Origin: Oncomelania hupensis
Taxonomy: Eukaryota; Mollusca; Gastropoda; Littorinimorpha; Pomatiopsidae
Direction: 5' to 3'
NCBI GenBank assembly: GCA_036898135.1
Contig: CM072517.1
Coordinates: forward strand, 67,737,604-67,801,603
DNA length: 64,000 nt
Numbering within the stretch: position 1 is the stretch's first letter; each line of letters starts with the position of its first letter. The translations under genes and the position numbers were made by a program. Of the stretch, positions 39,411-50,235 are shown piece by piece. The notes beneath the pieces were generated by a model, which was given only the letters and a program-made list of their open reading frames with translations, had not been told where the DNA came from and ran no database searches.

Positions 39411-40243
39411 TGGCTCGTTGTGATTCCCGATCGCAAACTTGTTTTTTCCAACCTAGTTCCAGTCATATGTACATTACATAGGAAAGTAACTATTTTCAGT
39501 TGGAAATTGTGTGTGTGTGTGTGAAGAGATGGGAAGGAAATGGGATTTGGGTTAGGAAGGAAAGGCGGGCGCCTCAGCATCTGATTTGGCAAAGAAAGGA
39601 TAAAGACAATGATGAAAGACAAGATAAGGAATACGTAAGCTTTTCGGATGGATTTGAATGTGGCGATGTACAGTGTGGCAAGCTGCGAAGAGAGAGGAAG
39701 CGAGTTCCAAGCTGAGGCTCAAATACAGAGAAAAGGATCAAGAACCTGAGAGCTTTTGTGCGTCTCATCCGAACAGCTCTACACGTGTATAGTTACAAGA
39801 CAACAAAGCACACACAAGACACGCCCTATTATACAGAAGACAATGAACTACCAGAAATCCTTTAACGAAATCGCAAAAAAGCGTTAAAGAACGCTTGGAC
39901 AATACAGATCTCTCCCAATCAACAAACGAGACACGCTCCATTAAATTGCCAAAAGCCGTTAAAGAACGATCGGACATGAACAGCTCTCCAAATCAACAAA
40001 TAAAAGACCTTACGAACGAGTGCATTGTCTGGTTCGCCATGCACCTTTTATCATAACTGCGTGTTACAGTGGTGGGAGCATGGTTAATAGATTCGCCAAC
40101 TTTACTCATTGAACGCTCGCTAAAAGCGGCAAAGCAATCTTTGTATAAATGATCTGAACGCGAGTGATGCTCAATTCAATTCAATTTACTTCAATGGAAC
40201 TGAGATCTCGTTTGTAGTGGTGAATATGGAAAGGCCTATAGGG
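39411..40243. other. Stretch without recognised gene, 3' of CREP-like gene
   Basis: Includes the expected 3' flank of the - strand CREP-like gene. No clear polyadenylation signal was chosen. A - strand frame at 39574-39768 is Ser/Leu-rich and shows no domain. Confidence 0.4.
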
Positions 40244-40645
40244 TTAAAAATCGCGCGATAACATAAATCCAGAAAAGGAACTGTATCTGTTGTCGTAAGG
40301 AACTGAAGCACCTATTGCTTGAACATACACATGTTGCCCTACTCGCAGGTGCATCAACCCATGCACAGTAGAAAGTTCAGTCTGACCGTGTTTGAAAGCA
40401 AAAACTTTTCGCTATTTCCGTGTTGTCAACGTAGATCCCATGATATTCTCATCCGACGTTAAGAGGCCCAGAGGTGGAGATAAAGTAATACAGGCCGTTG
40501 TATGGGGCGACGAAAATGCCAGATCCACTGTTGTAAGCGCCTCCCTGGTTGCAGTGCACGGTACTAAAGATGATGGGGGAGCGGTTTGCCGGTGACTCAG
40601 ATAGAAGGTGTGTTGCATGGAAAGCCACAGGATTACGAGCTGCAT
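40244..40645 (-). pseudogene. CREP-like immune lectin, C1q exon with lesions
   Basis: Terminal exon after the acceptor TTCATTTTCAG. Entered in phase 1 (matching exon 4), it reads ARNPVAFHATHL, then IFSTVHCNQGGAYNSGSGIF and APYNGLYYFISTSG, the first half of a C1q jelly-roll domain. The second half, GQTELSTVHGLMHLRVGQHV and RYSSFSGFMLSRDF followed by TAA (40244-40246), ends the domain as usual. Two lesions separate them: an in-frame TGA at 40451-40449 (sequence continues in frame as EYHGIYVDNTEIAK) and one extra base near 40406-40409, where AAAA shifts the frame. The 402-nt length is consistent with exactly one added base. C1q domains bind microbial or glycan ligands; here the domain would be cut short. 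Confidence 0.75.
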
Positions 40646-40794
40646 CTGAAAATGAACGGTCTTTAAAAGACCCTCTTCAGTTTCTTTGGGAGGTGGGGGG
40701 GAGGGAGAGTAGGGAGTGGGGCGCAACAACTGGGGAAGGAGCATAATGCAATATAACAAACACACCATATCCAACACGATCCAAACTCACTAGT

Positions 40795-40858
40795 TCGGTC
40801 CTGATTTGGCTCGGAAGAGTCCGCTGGACCTAAAGCAACAATAAATCAATCAATCAAA
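40795..40858 (+). mobile_element. LINE 3' tail: stem-loop plus CAAT repeats
   Basis: GGTCCTGATTTGGCTCGGAA, AGAGTCCGCTGGACCTAAAG and CAACAATAAATCAATCAATC. The first 40 bases are nearly identical to 61247-61286. Confidence 0.65.
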
Positions 40859-40956
40859 AAAACTCACTAGTATAATAAAAGCCCACAGAAATGGCCAGAT
40901 TCGGCAAATACAAGAAAGTCAAATCTGTAACAAAAGGCGAATGAGGAGAAGGAGGA

Positions 40957-40959
<3 letters not shown>

Positions 40960-41014
<55 letters not shown>
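40960..41014. repeat. (GA)n microsatellite
   Basis: About 55 bp of GA repeats. Confidence 0.95.
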
Positions 41015-41018
<4 letters not shown>

Positions 41019-41115
41019 TGGGGTCTTGAAGTAGAGCCCAATAATCGGCAATGCCGAAGTCCCCAATCCCTAACGGATGGTGAGGGTTCGATGTCCAAAA
41101 TATTTAATTTAGGTA

Positions 41116-41240
<125 letters not shown>

Positions 41241-41260
41241 AGGTTATTCATATAATAATG

Positions 41261-41661
41261 TGGCGGAATGCGAGGCGACTGGTACAAGCATGGGAGAGAG
41301 GTTGTCTACCTTGCAGTTTTTGGTTAGACTAGCCTTGGGTAGCTCTTGCTTTGCAGAATCCTTTGGTATGGCCATTGGGTTATGCAGGACAAGGCGACAC
41401 GACATTTGTTCTCCCCGGCTGACCATTCGTCTTCTGCTTTTGGTGGTGAGCAGGACTACATTATCGGCCGGTATTTTATGCGAATCGGTGGCAGGGACTT
41501 GTAGAAGAGTGTCGTGGCACTAGTAGCCGGCAACCCGGTTACTATCAACACGCTTCCCTGCCTTGCAAGAGCAAATATTTGTATGTCCCTCTTACGAGGG
41601 ATAGTAGAAAATAATAGCTCGGATGGGGCCGTGTTCTCAAATACTCCGCTCGGCTACAAGT
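41261..41661. repeat. Direct repeat of about 400 bp, copy 1
   Basis: Starts TGTGGCGGAATG and includes GGGAGAGAGGTTGTCTACCT, TTGGTATGGCC, GACATTTGTTCTCCCCGGCT, AGTAGCCGGCAACCCGGTT and ACAGCTCGGAT-like words, ending ATACTCCGCTCGGCTACAA. Copy 2 follows at 41834. Both start with TGTGGCGGAA, a usual LTR start, and end CTACAA/TTACAA, so they could be LTRs of a collapsed element. Confidence 0.7.
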
Positions 41662-41833
41662 GATGCAACGACCGGGAACAGGATGATGCTGGACCGTAGT
41701 GACTGTTTAATGCAGTTTTTTCACTGTTATGTCAGTGAATGGAGACTGACTGGTAGTAGTCAGTGTCGGTTCCAGAAATACCTGTTGCGAACTGAGAAAC
41801 CAGGAGGACATGGCTCGATTTGAGCTGTGGGGT

Positions 41834-42250
41834 CTGTGGCGGAATGGTAGGCGAATGGTTCAAGCTTGGGAGAGAGGTTGTCTACCTTGCATTTCCTGGT
41901 TAGACTAGCCTTGGCTGGCTCCTGCTGTGCAGAATGATGAATCCTTTGGTATGGCCAAGGCGACACGACATTTGTTCTCCCCGGCTGACCATACGTCTTC
42001 TGCTTTTGGAGGTGAGCAGGACTACATTATCGGCAAGCATTTTATCCAAGTCGGTTACAGCGACTTGTAGAAGAGTGTCGTGGCACCAGTAGCCGGCAAC
42101 CCGGTTTACTATCAACACGCTTCCCTGCCTTGCAAGAGCAAATATTTTTCTGTCCCTCTTACGAGAGATAATAGAAAATAACAGCTCGGATTGGGCCGTG
42201 TTCTCAAGGTGGTGGCCGAGAGACGGGAGTCAAATACTCCACTCCGGTTA
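41834..42250. repeat. Direct repeat of about 400 bp, copy 2
   Basis: Matches copy 1 with substitutions plus several indels (for example GATGATGAATCC versus GAATCC, and an added GGTGGTGGCCGAGAGACGGG). Only about 170 bp of unrelated sequence lies between the copies, with no polyprotein. Confidence 0.7.
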
Positions 42251-42835
42251 CAATAAGATTTTTTTTTCTTTTTGAGAACCAGATGAGCAGCTGAGTTCTG
42301 AATAGTTCTGAACACATTGGAGTAGATGAACAGAAGAGGAAGGAAGTCCAGCCAGAAGAGACTTACAGTAGCCTAAGCGTGACAGAACAAGAGAGGAAAT
42401 GAGTTTGGCTGTAGCGTCAGTGCTCCGATGCTTGCAGACAAGGCCTATTCTACGGAGCTGAAAGTTGCACTTTTGACAGGTTTTGCGGATGAATTCGAAC
42501 TTGGAGAGAGTGTTGTTAAGGACGATAGCAAGGTTTTTGACAGAACATGACTTAGGAATAGTAATTTGGCCACGAGTGACAGTGTTTACAGGGGAAGAAG
42601 ACAGGTTGCCTTTGATACTCGTGACCATAACTTCAGTTTTGTTTGCATTGAGCTGGAGCTTGTTGGCAGGCATCCGGTTATAAACGTTTTCCAAACAGTC
42701 AGAAGTTTTGGTCAGAATAGATGGAAGGTGTTGAGGAGTGTCACTGTTTTTGAGCTGTGTATCGTCTGCGTACAAATGGTAGAAAGTGTCATGTTTTGGT
42801 AGGGCCTAGAACTGACCCCTGAGGAACACCGAAGA
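42250..42835 (-). pseudogene. L2/CR1-type LINE reverse transcriptase fragment
   Basis: On the - strand: FGVPQGSVLGP (RT motif B, at about 42835-42800), then MYADDTQLKN (motif C), then KLQLNANKTEVMV and the C-terminal LGYCKSLLAGLPSSSVHLLQ. Truncated at both ends, with a shift between motifs B and C. It ends flush with an RTE fragment. Confidence 0.8.
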
Positions 42836-43434
42836 CAAGTCTGGCCATACCATCGAAGTTTCCGTTTCTTCACCACTGTGAGCATGTCATCGTGTTGTCC
42901 AATGGCTTGTGTGATTGTCTGTCGGATTTTGTTGTTGGTAATGTGCTCGGTATAGGAAATGCTCAAAAGTCTTCTGTAGCACCTCATCTCCACGCTTTGT
43001 ATTCTTCGTTGAAGATCTGCTGTGAGGGTCCATGTTTCGCAAGCCTATAGGAAAATGGAGATGACAAGGGAGCGTAGCAGTCTTACCTTGGAATGTAGAC
43101 TGATGGTCATGCCTTTCCAAATGGGCTTCAACCTTGTCAGGGCAGCAGTTGTTTGTGCGATCTTGGAGAGGATTTCCTGTCGGGACCCATTGTCTTATAC
43201 AATGGCTCCTAAATATTTGAAGCTTTGCACTGTGTTGAGGGATTGGCCTTGGACTTTGATGTCCATGTTGATGCCTTTGGTGTTGTTGGTCATCATTTTG
43301 GTCTTCTCTGCAATTATTTCCATTCCATAGGCTCTGGAGGTGGTGTCAAGCCTCTGTACCAGTTGTTTAAGTTCTTGTTCCTCTCCAGCCAATCCATCAA
43401 TGTCATCCGCAAAACGAAGGTTGGAGATTGCACG
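42836..43434 (-). pseudogene. RTE LINE internal fragment
   Basis: - strand: AISNLRFADDIDGLAGEEQE to HSFKYLGAIV, then LKPIWK, YRRLLSISYTEH and KKRKLRWYGQ, in several frames. Both ends are cut: it has no 3' ATAGG tail and passes straight into the L2-like fragment, so it is probably a rearranged or chimeric insertion. Confidence 0.85.
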
Positions 43435-43790
43435 CTCTTCAACAACTACCATGTCCCCTTTGTCTGCATCGTCAACCACGCTACCCTCATCTTCTGCAGC
43501 ATAAACCATAGCTCCAATCAACCACAGCACTATTGCCAGCAGCAGCAAGCACGTCACCATCTTCGACAGCAATTTCGATCACTCTACCGTCATCGTCTGC
43601 AGCATCAACCACGCCACCATCATCATCAGCAACAACAACCTCGCCACTATCATCGCCAGCAACATCAACCACGCTAATATCATCGCCAGCAACATCAACC
43701 ACGCCTGGACTATCGTCAGCACAAACTACGCCACCATCGTCTCCAAACTTGCCGGACTGTCTGTTCACCTTCATGCCAAACTAAAAGTGA
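43435..43790. repeat. Degenerate CACCATCATCAGCAACAAC-type minisatellite
   Basis: Units of about 27-30 bp (ATCGCCAGCAACATCAACCA plus CGC...) repeat imperfectly from about 43590 to 43740. The - strand is open with an acidic Asp/Val/Ala repeat (43774-43487), but no gene context was found. Confidence 0.6.
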
Positions 43791-44079
43791 CTCTTTGCCT
43801 AGCTCTCCTTTTGAACCGCCGCTTCCTTCCTTCCTTCCTTCAGTGGTTCTCCATCGCTGTTGCCCCTGCCGCCTACCCAGTGTGGCACTCTTCTCTCCCT
43901 GCACGACTTTTTGCCTTTATTTGATTGTTTCTTCTTTGGTTCAGTCGCCTGCTTCTCAATCACGAACTGACTCTCAGCTTCACTTCCCGTTACCTGTTGA
44001 ACTACCCCTTGGGGTCATGAGCAATCTTGCCGCTGTAGATTGTTCTAACCTATAAAGGGAAAAGTAAAAGCCCCAGTTG

Positions 44080-44668
44080 AAAACCTGTCTTGCCTTTTTA
44101 GGCATGACTGATTCACTGCGGCAACAGTACCCCCGTTGGAGTGCCGGGGGTTTCAGTATAAATAGTATCCCCACTTTCTGGAAATTTAGTGCTTTAAATT
44201 CCCACTGTCGCTGTCTTCCTCATTTGCTCTTTCCCATTCCTGATCAGTCCTATCACTCTGCTATACTATCTTCTTCTTCGCTAGATCAATGACCTACCTT
44301 TTTTCTTGAAAACTCTTCCTGGACAAGACTCCTTGTTTGTGTATGAGGTCTGTTGGATCAGCTTGGGAGTGTTGGACGCTCTCTGCCGTGTGGTCACTAG
44401 GGCTTCCTATGATGTTATTATTTAGCACTATAGGCATTTTATATGTATGTGTTTTGTTGATGATTTATAATGATGTTTGTATTCTTTTTTGTTTTTGTAA
44501 CCGGGGGTTCGAGTAGTTGGGGTAAAGCCTCAGCCATTCCCTGCGTGGGATGTCTTTATTGTAAAGTGACTGGCCGGTGGAGGGCATTCAATTTTTCCCA
44601 CTAGGGTTGTTTCGGCAGATCTTTTATGCGGATTGGGGGTTGTCCTAAAGCAACAATCAATCAATCAA
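44080..44668 (+). repeat. Dispersed repeat X, uninterrupted copy
   Basis: Contains GGGGGTTTCAGTATAAATAG, CCCACTTTCTGGAAATTTAG, TCTTCTTCTTCGCTAGA, TTGGATCAGCTTGGGA and TTTTATATGTATGTGTTTTG. It ends in AGCAACAATCAATCAATCAA, the shared LINE-type tail. Copy 2 lies at 44700-45028 plus 47202 onward. Confidence 0.75.
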
Positions 44669-44699
44669 TCCAAAAAACCTGTTGAACTTTGTGTTAATG

Positions 44700-45028
44700 A
44701 GAAAACTCCCCCCCCCCGTGGGGGTGTCGGGGGTTTCAGTATAAATAGCATCCCCACTTTCTGGAAATTTGGTGCTTTAAATTCCCACTGTCGCTGTCTT
44801 TCTCCTTTGTTCTTTCTCATTCCTATTCTGTTCTATCAATCTACTATACTATCTTCTTCTTCGCTAGACCTTTGCTACCTTTTTTTTCTTGAAATCTCTT
44901 CTGGGACAAAACTCATTTGTGTGAGATGTCTGTTGGATCAGCTTGGGAAAATTGGACGCTTTCTGCCAGGTGTTCACTGGGGCTTCCTGTGATGTTATTA
45001 TTTGGCAATGTAGGCATTTTATATGTAT
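44700..45028 (+). repeat. Dispersed repeat X, copy 2 (split by L2 LINE)
   Basis: Aligns with 44130-44458. It stops at TTTTATATGTAT and resumes after the LINE at 47202 as TGTATGTGTTTTGTTGATAT. Copy 1 shows the uninterrupted target. Confidence 0.8.
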
Positions 45029-47201
45029 AATAATAAATAATAAAAATAATAAAAAGTAGGCTTATATAGCGCGATACCCCAGCTCAGGGCTGGGCTCACC
45101 GCTCTGAACATAGGATATATCTTTAGAACAAACATAAACAATAAAACAGGGTATGCAAGCATTCACACCAACCGTACTCACAAAGGCGTACAAGAGAACA
45201 ACAACATATGCAATACATTACACATGCAAAATAAGCAAACAAACAAACAAAAAATATTAATACAATGGCATATTAAATAATAATAAGATTCACCACACAG
45301 ATTTAAAATGTAACTAAAAATTTGTTACATCTAACAATGGTTAATTAATACAATGATCGGATAAAAAAAAAGATAAGACCCGCCTCTCCTCACTATTGCA
45401 GAAATAAAATATTATTAAAAACATAATGTACAAACTAATGCAAAAATAATTATGCAAAAATAATTATATAAAAATAATTAGATACTCAGATATAAATGTA
45501 CAGACTATTTATGTGTCAAGCCATGGACGGCACCCCACCGGCATCCGTCGTCAGTCGGAGGGTGAGTCAATCAGGATAATACAGTTTGAAGAGATGGGTC
45601 TTGAGTGCGTTTTTGAAGGCCTGGGTGGTCGGTATGTTGCGGATGTGTGGTGGAAGAGAATTCCATTGCTTGGGAGCGCAGAAAGAGAAAGATCGTTCAC
45701 CGTATGCCTTAGTGCGTGTCTTGGGAACAGAAAGAGTGCGCGCGTCTGCAGAAGAGCGAAGCGGTCGAGAGGGTGAGTAGACAGTTAGAAGATCAGTAAG
45801 ATAGGAAGGGCAGGAGTCAGAGAAAAAGTTGTGGCAGAGAGTGGACAGTTTGTAGTCGATGCGGGCTTGAACAGGGAGCCAGTGAAGAGAGTGAAGAAGT
45901 GGTGTGATGTGATCGCGCTTTTTTGCCTTAAGAACTAACATAGCAGCAGAGTTTTGGACCCTTTGCAGTTTATCGATAAAGTGTTTAGGTGAACCTGACA
46001 AAAGAGAGTTGCAATAGTCTAGACGAGAGAGAACGACATGCACAGACTAATGTTTTTGTAGCACTAATAGTGAGGTAATGGCGGATGGAGCTGAGCTGAC
46101 GAATGGCGGTGTAAGCAGAGCGACAGATGTGAGAGATGTGATTGTTGAGGGACATGTCATCGGAGAGAATGTAGCCAAGATTCCTAGCAGAGGGAGAGAA
46201 CTGTATGTCAGAGCAGCCTACTTGAAGAGAAGTGGGGAGAGACGAGGCAAAGGATGATTTGTGATTGTGGATAAGAAGTGCTCCTGTCTTGTCGTCATTC
46301 AACCTCAGCCTATTGAGGGCCATCCATGACTTGACCTCACCAATGCACTCTTGCATGGACTGGACAGCGAAGTTAACAAGAGAAGGATGGGTGGGTTTGT
46401 ACAGCTGTGTGTCATCTGCAAACGACTGGCTCTCAACAGCATGCTTTTCGAGCAAGATGAGCAGTGGCTTGGTGTACATTATGAACAAAACAGGGCCTAA
46501 AACGGACCCCTGTGGAACCCCGCACACCAAATCAGCTCTGCTGGAGAAACAGCCATTCACAGCGACCGCCTGAGTTCTATCGGAAAGGTAAGATCGAAAC
46601 CAATCCAAAACTGATCCAGAGATTCCAAAGTAATCCCGAAGGGTCTTGAATAGGGTGTGATGGTCGACGGTGTCAAAGGCCGCACTAAGATCTAAGAGGG
46701 TTAGGATGGAGACGTTACCGCTGTCCAGAGCGAGCAAGAGGTCATTGGTGACTTTCAGGAGAGCTGTCTCTGTGCTGTGAAAAGGTCGATAAGCTGACTG
46801 GTTTGGACTAAGAAGGGAGTTATCATTCAGGTAAGCAAAGAGTTGTTTTAAGACTAGCTTTTCAATGACTTTAGACAAAAATGACAGATTAGATACAGGT
46901 CTATAGTTTTTTAGGTCATTCTTATCTAGACTGGGCTTCTTAAGCAAGGGTTTGATGACAGCTGACTTGCATGAAGAAGGAAATGCGCCAGAAGACAAAA
47001 ACAGTTGCTTTGCCACTACCTTTGAGATGGTTACAGACGTCAAACAGCTGCTTGCTAGTTTCACCACTACTGATCTTATTGCAAAAATACAAAGATTTGG
47101 CACGATGGACAATCTGAGACACACGCTTCTTGGCAGCAGAGTAAATCTGCTTAAAAACAACAAGGCCTGACCTCAACCACTTCTTTTCCGCACTACGCCG
47201 G
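45029..47201 (-). mobile_element. L2/CR1-type LINE inserted in repeat X
   Basis: A 2,173-bp insertion flanked by TGTAT (45024-45028 and 47202-47206). The - strand 3' end has CTGAGCTGGGGTATCGCGCT and ATATAAGCCTAC before an AT-rich tail, the same type of end seen on SINE families A and D. The coding region needs at least two frameshifts, so the copy is dead. It is 5'-truncated and has no endonuclease domain. Confidence 0.9.
45567..47176 (-). pseudogene. L2/CR1 reverse transcriptase, frameshifted
   Basis: Three frames in order on the - strand: 47176 to about 46990 (VHRAKSLYFCNKISSGETSK), about 46990 to 46040 with PVSNLSFLSKVIEKLV, LLDLSAAFDTVDHHTLF (motif A), CGVPQGSVLGPVLF (motif B) and SQSFADDTQLYKP (motif C), and 46043 to 45567 (RLDYCNSLLSG, RPLRSSADART, WNSLPPHIRN, ending LFKLYYPD). 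The last ends normally. The breaks at about 46990 and 46040 are frameshifts or small deletions. Confidence 0.88.
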
Positions 47202-47250
47202 TGTATGTGTTTTGTTGATATTGTATAATGACGTTTGTATTCTATTTTCC

Positions 47251-47252
<2 letters not shown>

Positions 47253-47337
<85 letters not shown>

Positions 47338-47340
47338 GTT
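47253..47340. repeat. (ATT)n microsatellite
   Basis: Pure ATT tract of about 85 bp. Confidence 0.97.
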
Positions 47341-47633
47341 GTTGTCATTAATGGAATCAGCGTAGGTATGAAAATATTAGGACATTGAGGGTTTTCTCCA
47401 AGTACTCTGATTCTTTTTCCCTCTTAATTAATGTTTTTTATGCAATCGATGAAAAAAAAACAAAAAAACACCCTTCTTTCTTCTTTCTAAAAGCGGTTTC
47501 CTGCCTTTACAACACACATTTGATTGTTGAATGTGTGTTCGTTTGTATGTATATAAGAGTTTGTGTGTAAAATCTGAGCCTGTATGTTGGTTACAAATCG
47601 CCACGCTTTGAGATCCGATTTAAGGGAAGATCA

Positions 47634-48028
<395 letters not shown>

Positions 48029-48067
48029 CAGATTAAAAATAAGGGTTTGGGAGAGTAAAACACCAAC

Positions 48068-48356
48068 CTTCCAACTTGGCAATCCGTCCTTGCTGATCGC
48101 TGATAGTTTCCCGGAGTTGCTGATTCTCCGTCTGTCGCTGGTGGTTCTCCTTTTCCAGCAGGGCAAGGCGTGCATCCACCTTGTCCACGGAGACGGAGAC
48201 CCCTCCTTGGCTTGAGTTAGCTGCCAGGCAGATGGTGTGACGGTGTTCTTGTGGGATCCTGCAGCTGTAGTTCCCGTCCTCTAGCGATCCGTTCAACGAC
48301 AGGAAGAACTGACCCTGCTTGTACCCTGTGCTGTTCAGGCTGGATCCAGAGGGCGT
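48068..48356 (-). CDS. CREP-like immune lectin, exon 4 (Ig2 end plus coiled coil)
   Basis: After the acceptor TTTGTGTGCAG the exon reads TPSGSSLNSTGYKQGQFFLS and LEDGNYSCRIPQEH, the second half of an Ig domain with the D-x-N-Y-x-C motif. A helical segment follows (VDARLALLEKENHQRQTENQ, LRETISDQQGRIAKLE), with Leu/Ile at heptad spacing. The donor GAAG/GTTGGT leaves phase 1, matching the C1q exon. Joined to exon 3 it restores VEWITPSG, typical of snail VIgL proteins. Such a coiled region usually drives oligomerisation. Confidence 0.8.
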
Positions 48357-49084
48357 CTGCACACAAACATGGACGCTTCTGTCTGCAGGCATTCTACAAT
48401 TTTTATTTCACTAGTCCACCTGATTTTCAGACACAAACATCCAGATAGTAGTACCTAACATGCGACTTCTACTTTTACGCGAAATGCTCTCTCTGTGCTG
48501 TGTGAATCGACCAGTTACAGTTCGTACTCGACATTTGGGGTGACAGTCCGGGACGTGGCTAAGATGTTCATATTAAACAGATAATCCTTATTCTTTTCCT
48601 TCGTGCTACTGGTACATAAATTCCTGTGTGTTCAGTTAAACGCCCGCTAAACTTTAGAGCTTGAAAGACTCACACAACGAAAGAGTAGTTGTAATGTTAT
48701 GTATCACACCACTTCTGCTTTTATCCGGAAAACACTCTTTGTGCTGGTTTTCCTTTTGAAGCCTACCTTCTTGGCACTCTAGTATATAGTCCTCTTCATT
48801 TCTGCATGCAATGGACTAAAGCGAGTCTCTTTTTGCCATTTCCACTTCGTAACCAACATTTCTTTGCAGCCACTGGCTTTTCGTTCATCATACCCCTTCG
48901 ATTGTTTCTAAAATTCGGCAGTCCGGCTTCTCAATTTTGCCGCATTACTGAATTTCTTCGAATATCAACCCATTCCATTCTAAATTTAAATCCATCTCAA
49001 TCTAAACTCGCAATCCATTCCACTCCAAACTTATAATCCATTCCATTCAATCATTCCATTCAATCAATTCCATTCTAAACCTAC
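48357..49084. other. Intron 3 of CREP-like gene
   Basis: 728 bp between exons 3 and 4 on the - strand. It includes ATTCCATTC-rich degenerate repeats at about 48960-49100 and no other gene. Confidence 0.6.
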
Positions 49085-49230
49085 AATCCATTCCACTTCA
49101 AACGGCAGGTTGATTGGGATGATGAACGTCCCGCATTGCAGCTGTATGGCCCAGTGGTTGGATTCGGGGTCAAAGACGGGTTCGGAACTCTGGGTGACGT
49201 GAAGTGGCCCGTCTGTGACCATCAGCACGT
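49085..49230 (-). CDS. CREP-like immune lectin, exon 3 (Ig2 start)
   Basis: 146 nt between the acceptor GATTGCAG and the donor ATT/GTAGGT. It reads VLMVTDGPLHVTQSSEPVFD then HWAIQLQCGTFIIP and NLPFEVEWI, without stops. The W-x-I-x-L-x-C strand supplies the first Cys of the second Ig domain; exon 4 supplies its partner. Entry phase 1 fits exon 2 (G+AC gives Asp), exit phase 0 fits exon 4. Confidence 0.8.
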
Positions 49231-49409
49231 CTGCAATCATTAGTTATGCAATGATGACAATGTGGTACTAAAATAACTGGACACTGCGTTCCAGGGTCCG
49301 AACTGTTCTGCTTCTGTTCTTGTCCTTTGCGCTTGTGGTAAGTTACAGTATGACAATGTAGGCTCAATACAGCTGACCGTTCGCATATAGGCATTCCTAC
49401 TTTACATTA

Positions 49410-49597
49410 TGTGTATCTGTAGATTATAGTCACACGACACCGAAGCGTATACTTTTCTGGTCACATTAATCTGACACCAGCGAACCAGTTGATGGTAAGG
49501 GGAAAATAATATGGTCACACATTGGCCAATCCGGGATTCGAACCAGGTACCTTTCGGTTACTAGTAAGACGCTCTACCAACTGAGCTACCCGGCCCC
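49410..49597 (-). mobile_element. SINE family B, with 15-bp TSD
   Basis: Reverse-oriented copy of the SINE at 32302 and 59087, with B box and A box in antisense (GGGATTCGAACCAGG and CTCTACCAACTGAGCTACCC). It is flanked by TCCTACTTTACATTA at 49395-49409 and 49598-49612. It lies in an intron of the CREP-like gene. Confidence 0.93.
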
Positions 49598-49769
49598 TCC
49601 TACTTTACATTACACCCATTGGCTTCTTTTATATATCGTAAAGGTTATAGCATCCTCACACATACTAAGGCGCTATAAATGATCCACTAACCCCCGCAAG
49701 GTACAGAAACCTAAATCGGGTAATTTTATTGTATCGTACTTATATAACGATTATCCCGCTCAAGTCGCG

Positions 49770-50035
49770 TGGCGACTACTTCTCACGCTCCGGACAACTG
49801 AGCACAATCCTGAGAGACCGAGAATGGGGTGTGTGTGTGGTTTGGAGGACGAGGGGGGATGAGGGGGGGGGGGGGGGCAGGAGCGCTTGCTGGATGTATG
49901 AATATTTGTGTAGCTGGCATTGTACCCGCCTACCACATGAGCATCAGGATCTTTAAAGGCCTGCGATAGAATGCGTACGTGTACAGACGAGACCTCGGTT
50001 TATACTCTCATCCGAAGGCGTAAGGCCCATGTGGT
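49770..50035 (-). mobile_element. SINE family A, diverged copy
   Basis: Antisense words of family A: CCGGACAACTGAGCACAATC, CATGAGCATCAGGATCTTTA and ACCTCGGTTTATACTCTCAT. It includes a G15 run at 49862-49876. Both ends have decayed. Confidence 0.75.
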
Positions 50036-50125
50036 CAAGAAAGCACAGGCGGAACTAGTAGAAGACAAAGTTGGTGAAACAGCAGAGAGGCAGCTGCTCA
50101 TACAGTGTAATTAGCGAGATTTGTG

Positions 50126-50235
50126 AGTCCTATCCTAACCTATTCTATCCTATCCCATAACTCGAAAGTCGTTGGGGTACCCAGATGATCGCTTAACCAG
50201 CGTACTCCATCTTTCCTTCTTCGCTCAGTGTCAAC
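50126..50235 (-). pseudogene. RTE LINE 3'-terminal fragment
   Basis: - strand end of the RTE ORF (SSVVP-like region, DRERW missing) and the TATCC-rich tail at 50126-50155. Short and decayed. Confidence 0.75.

Noticed and set aside
43487..43774. Acidic repeat protein on the - strand
   Set aside because: Degenerate minisatellite next to LINE debris; no gene context.
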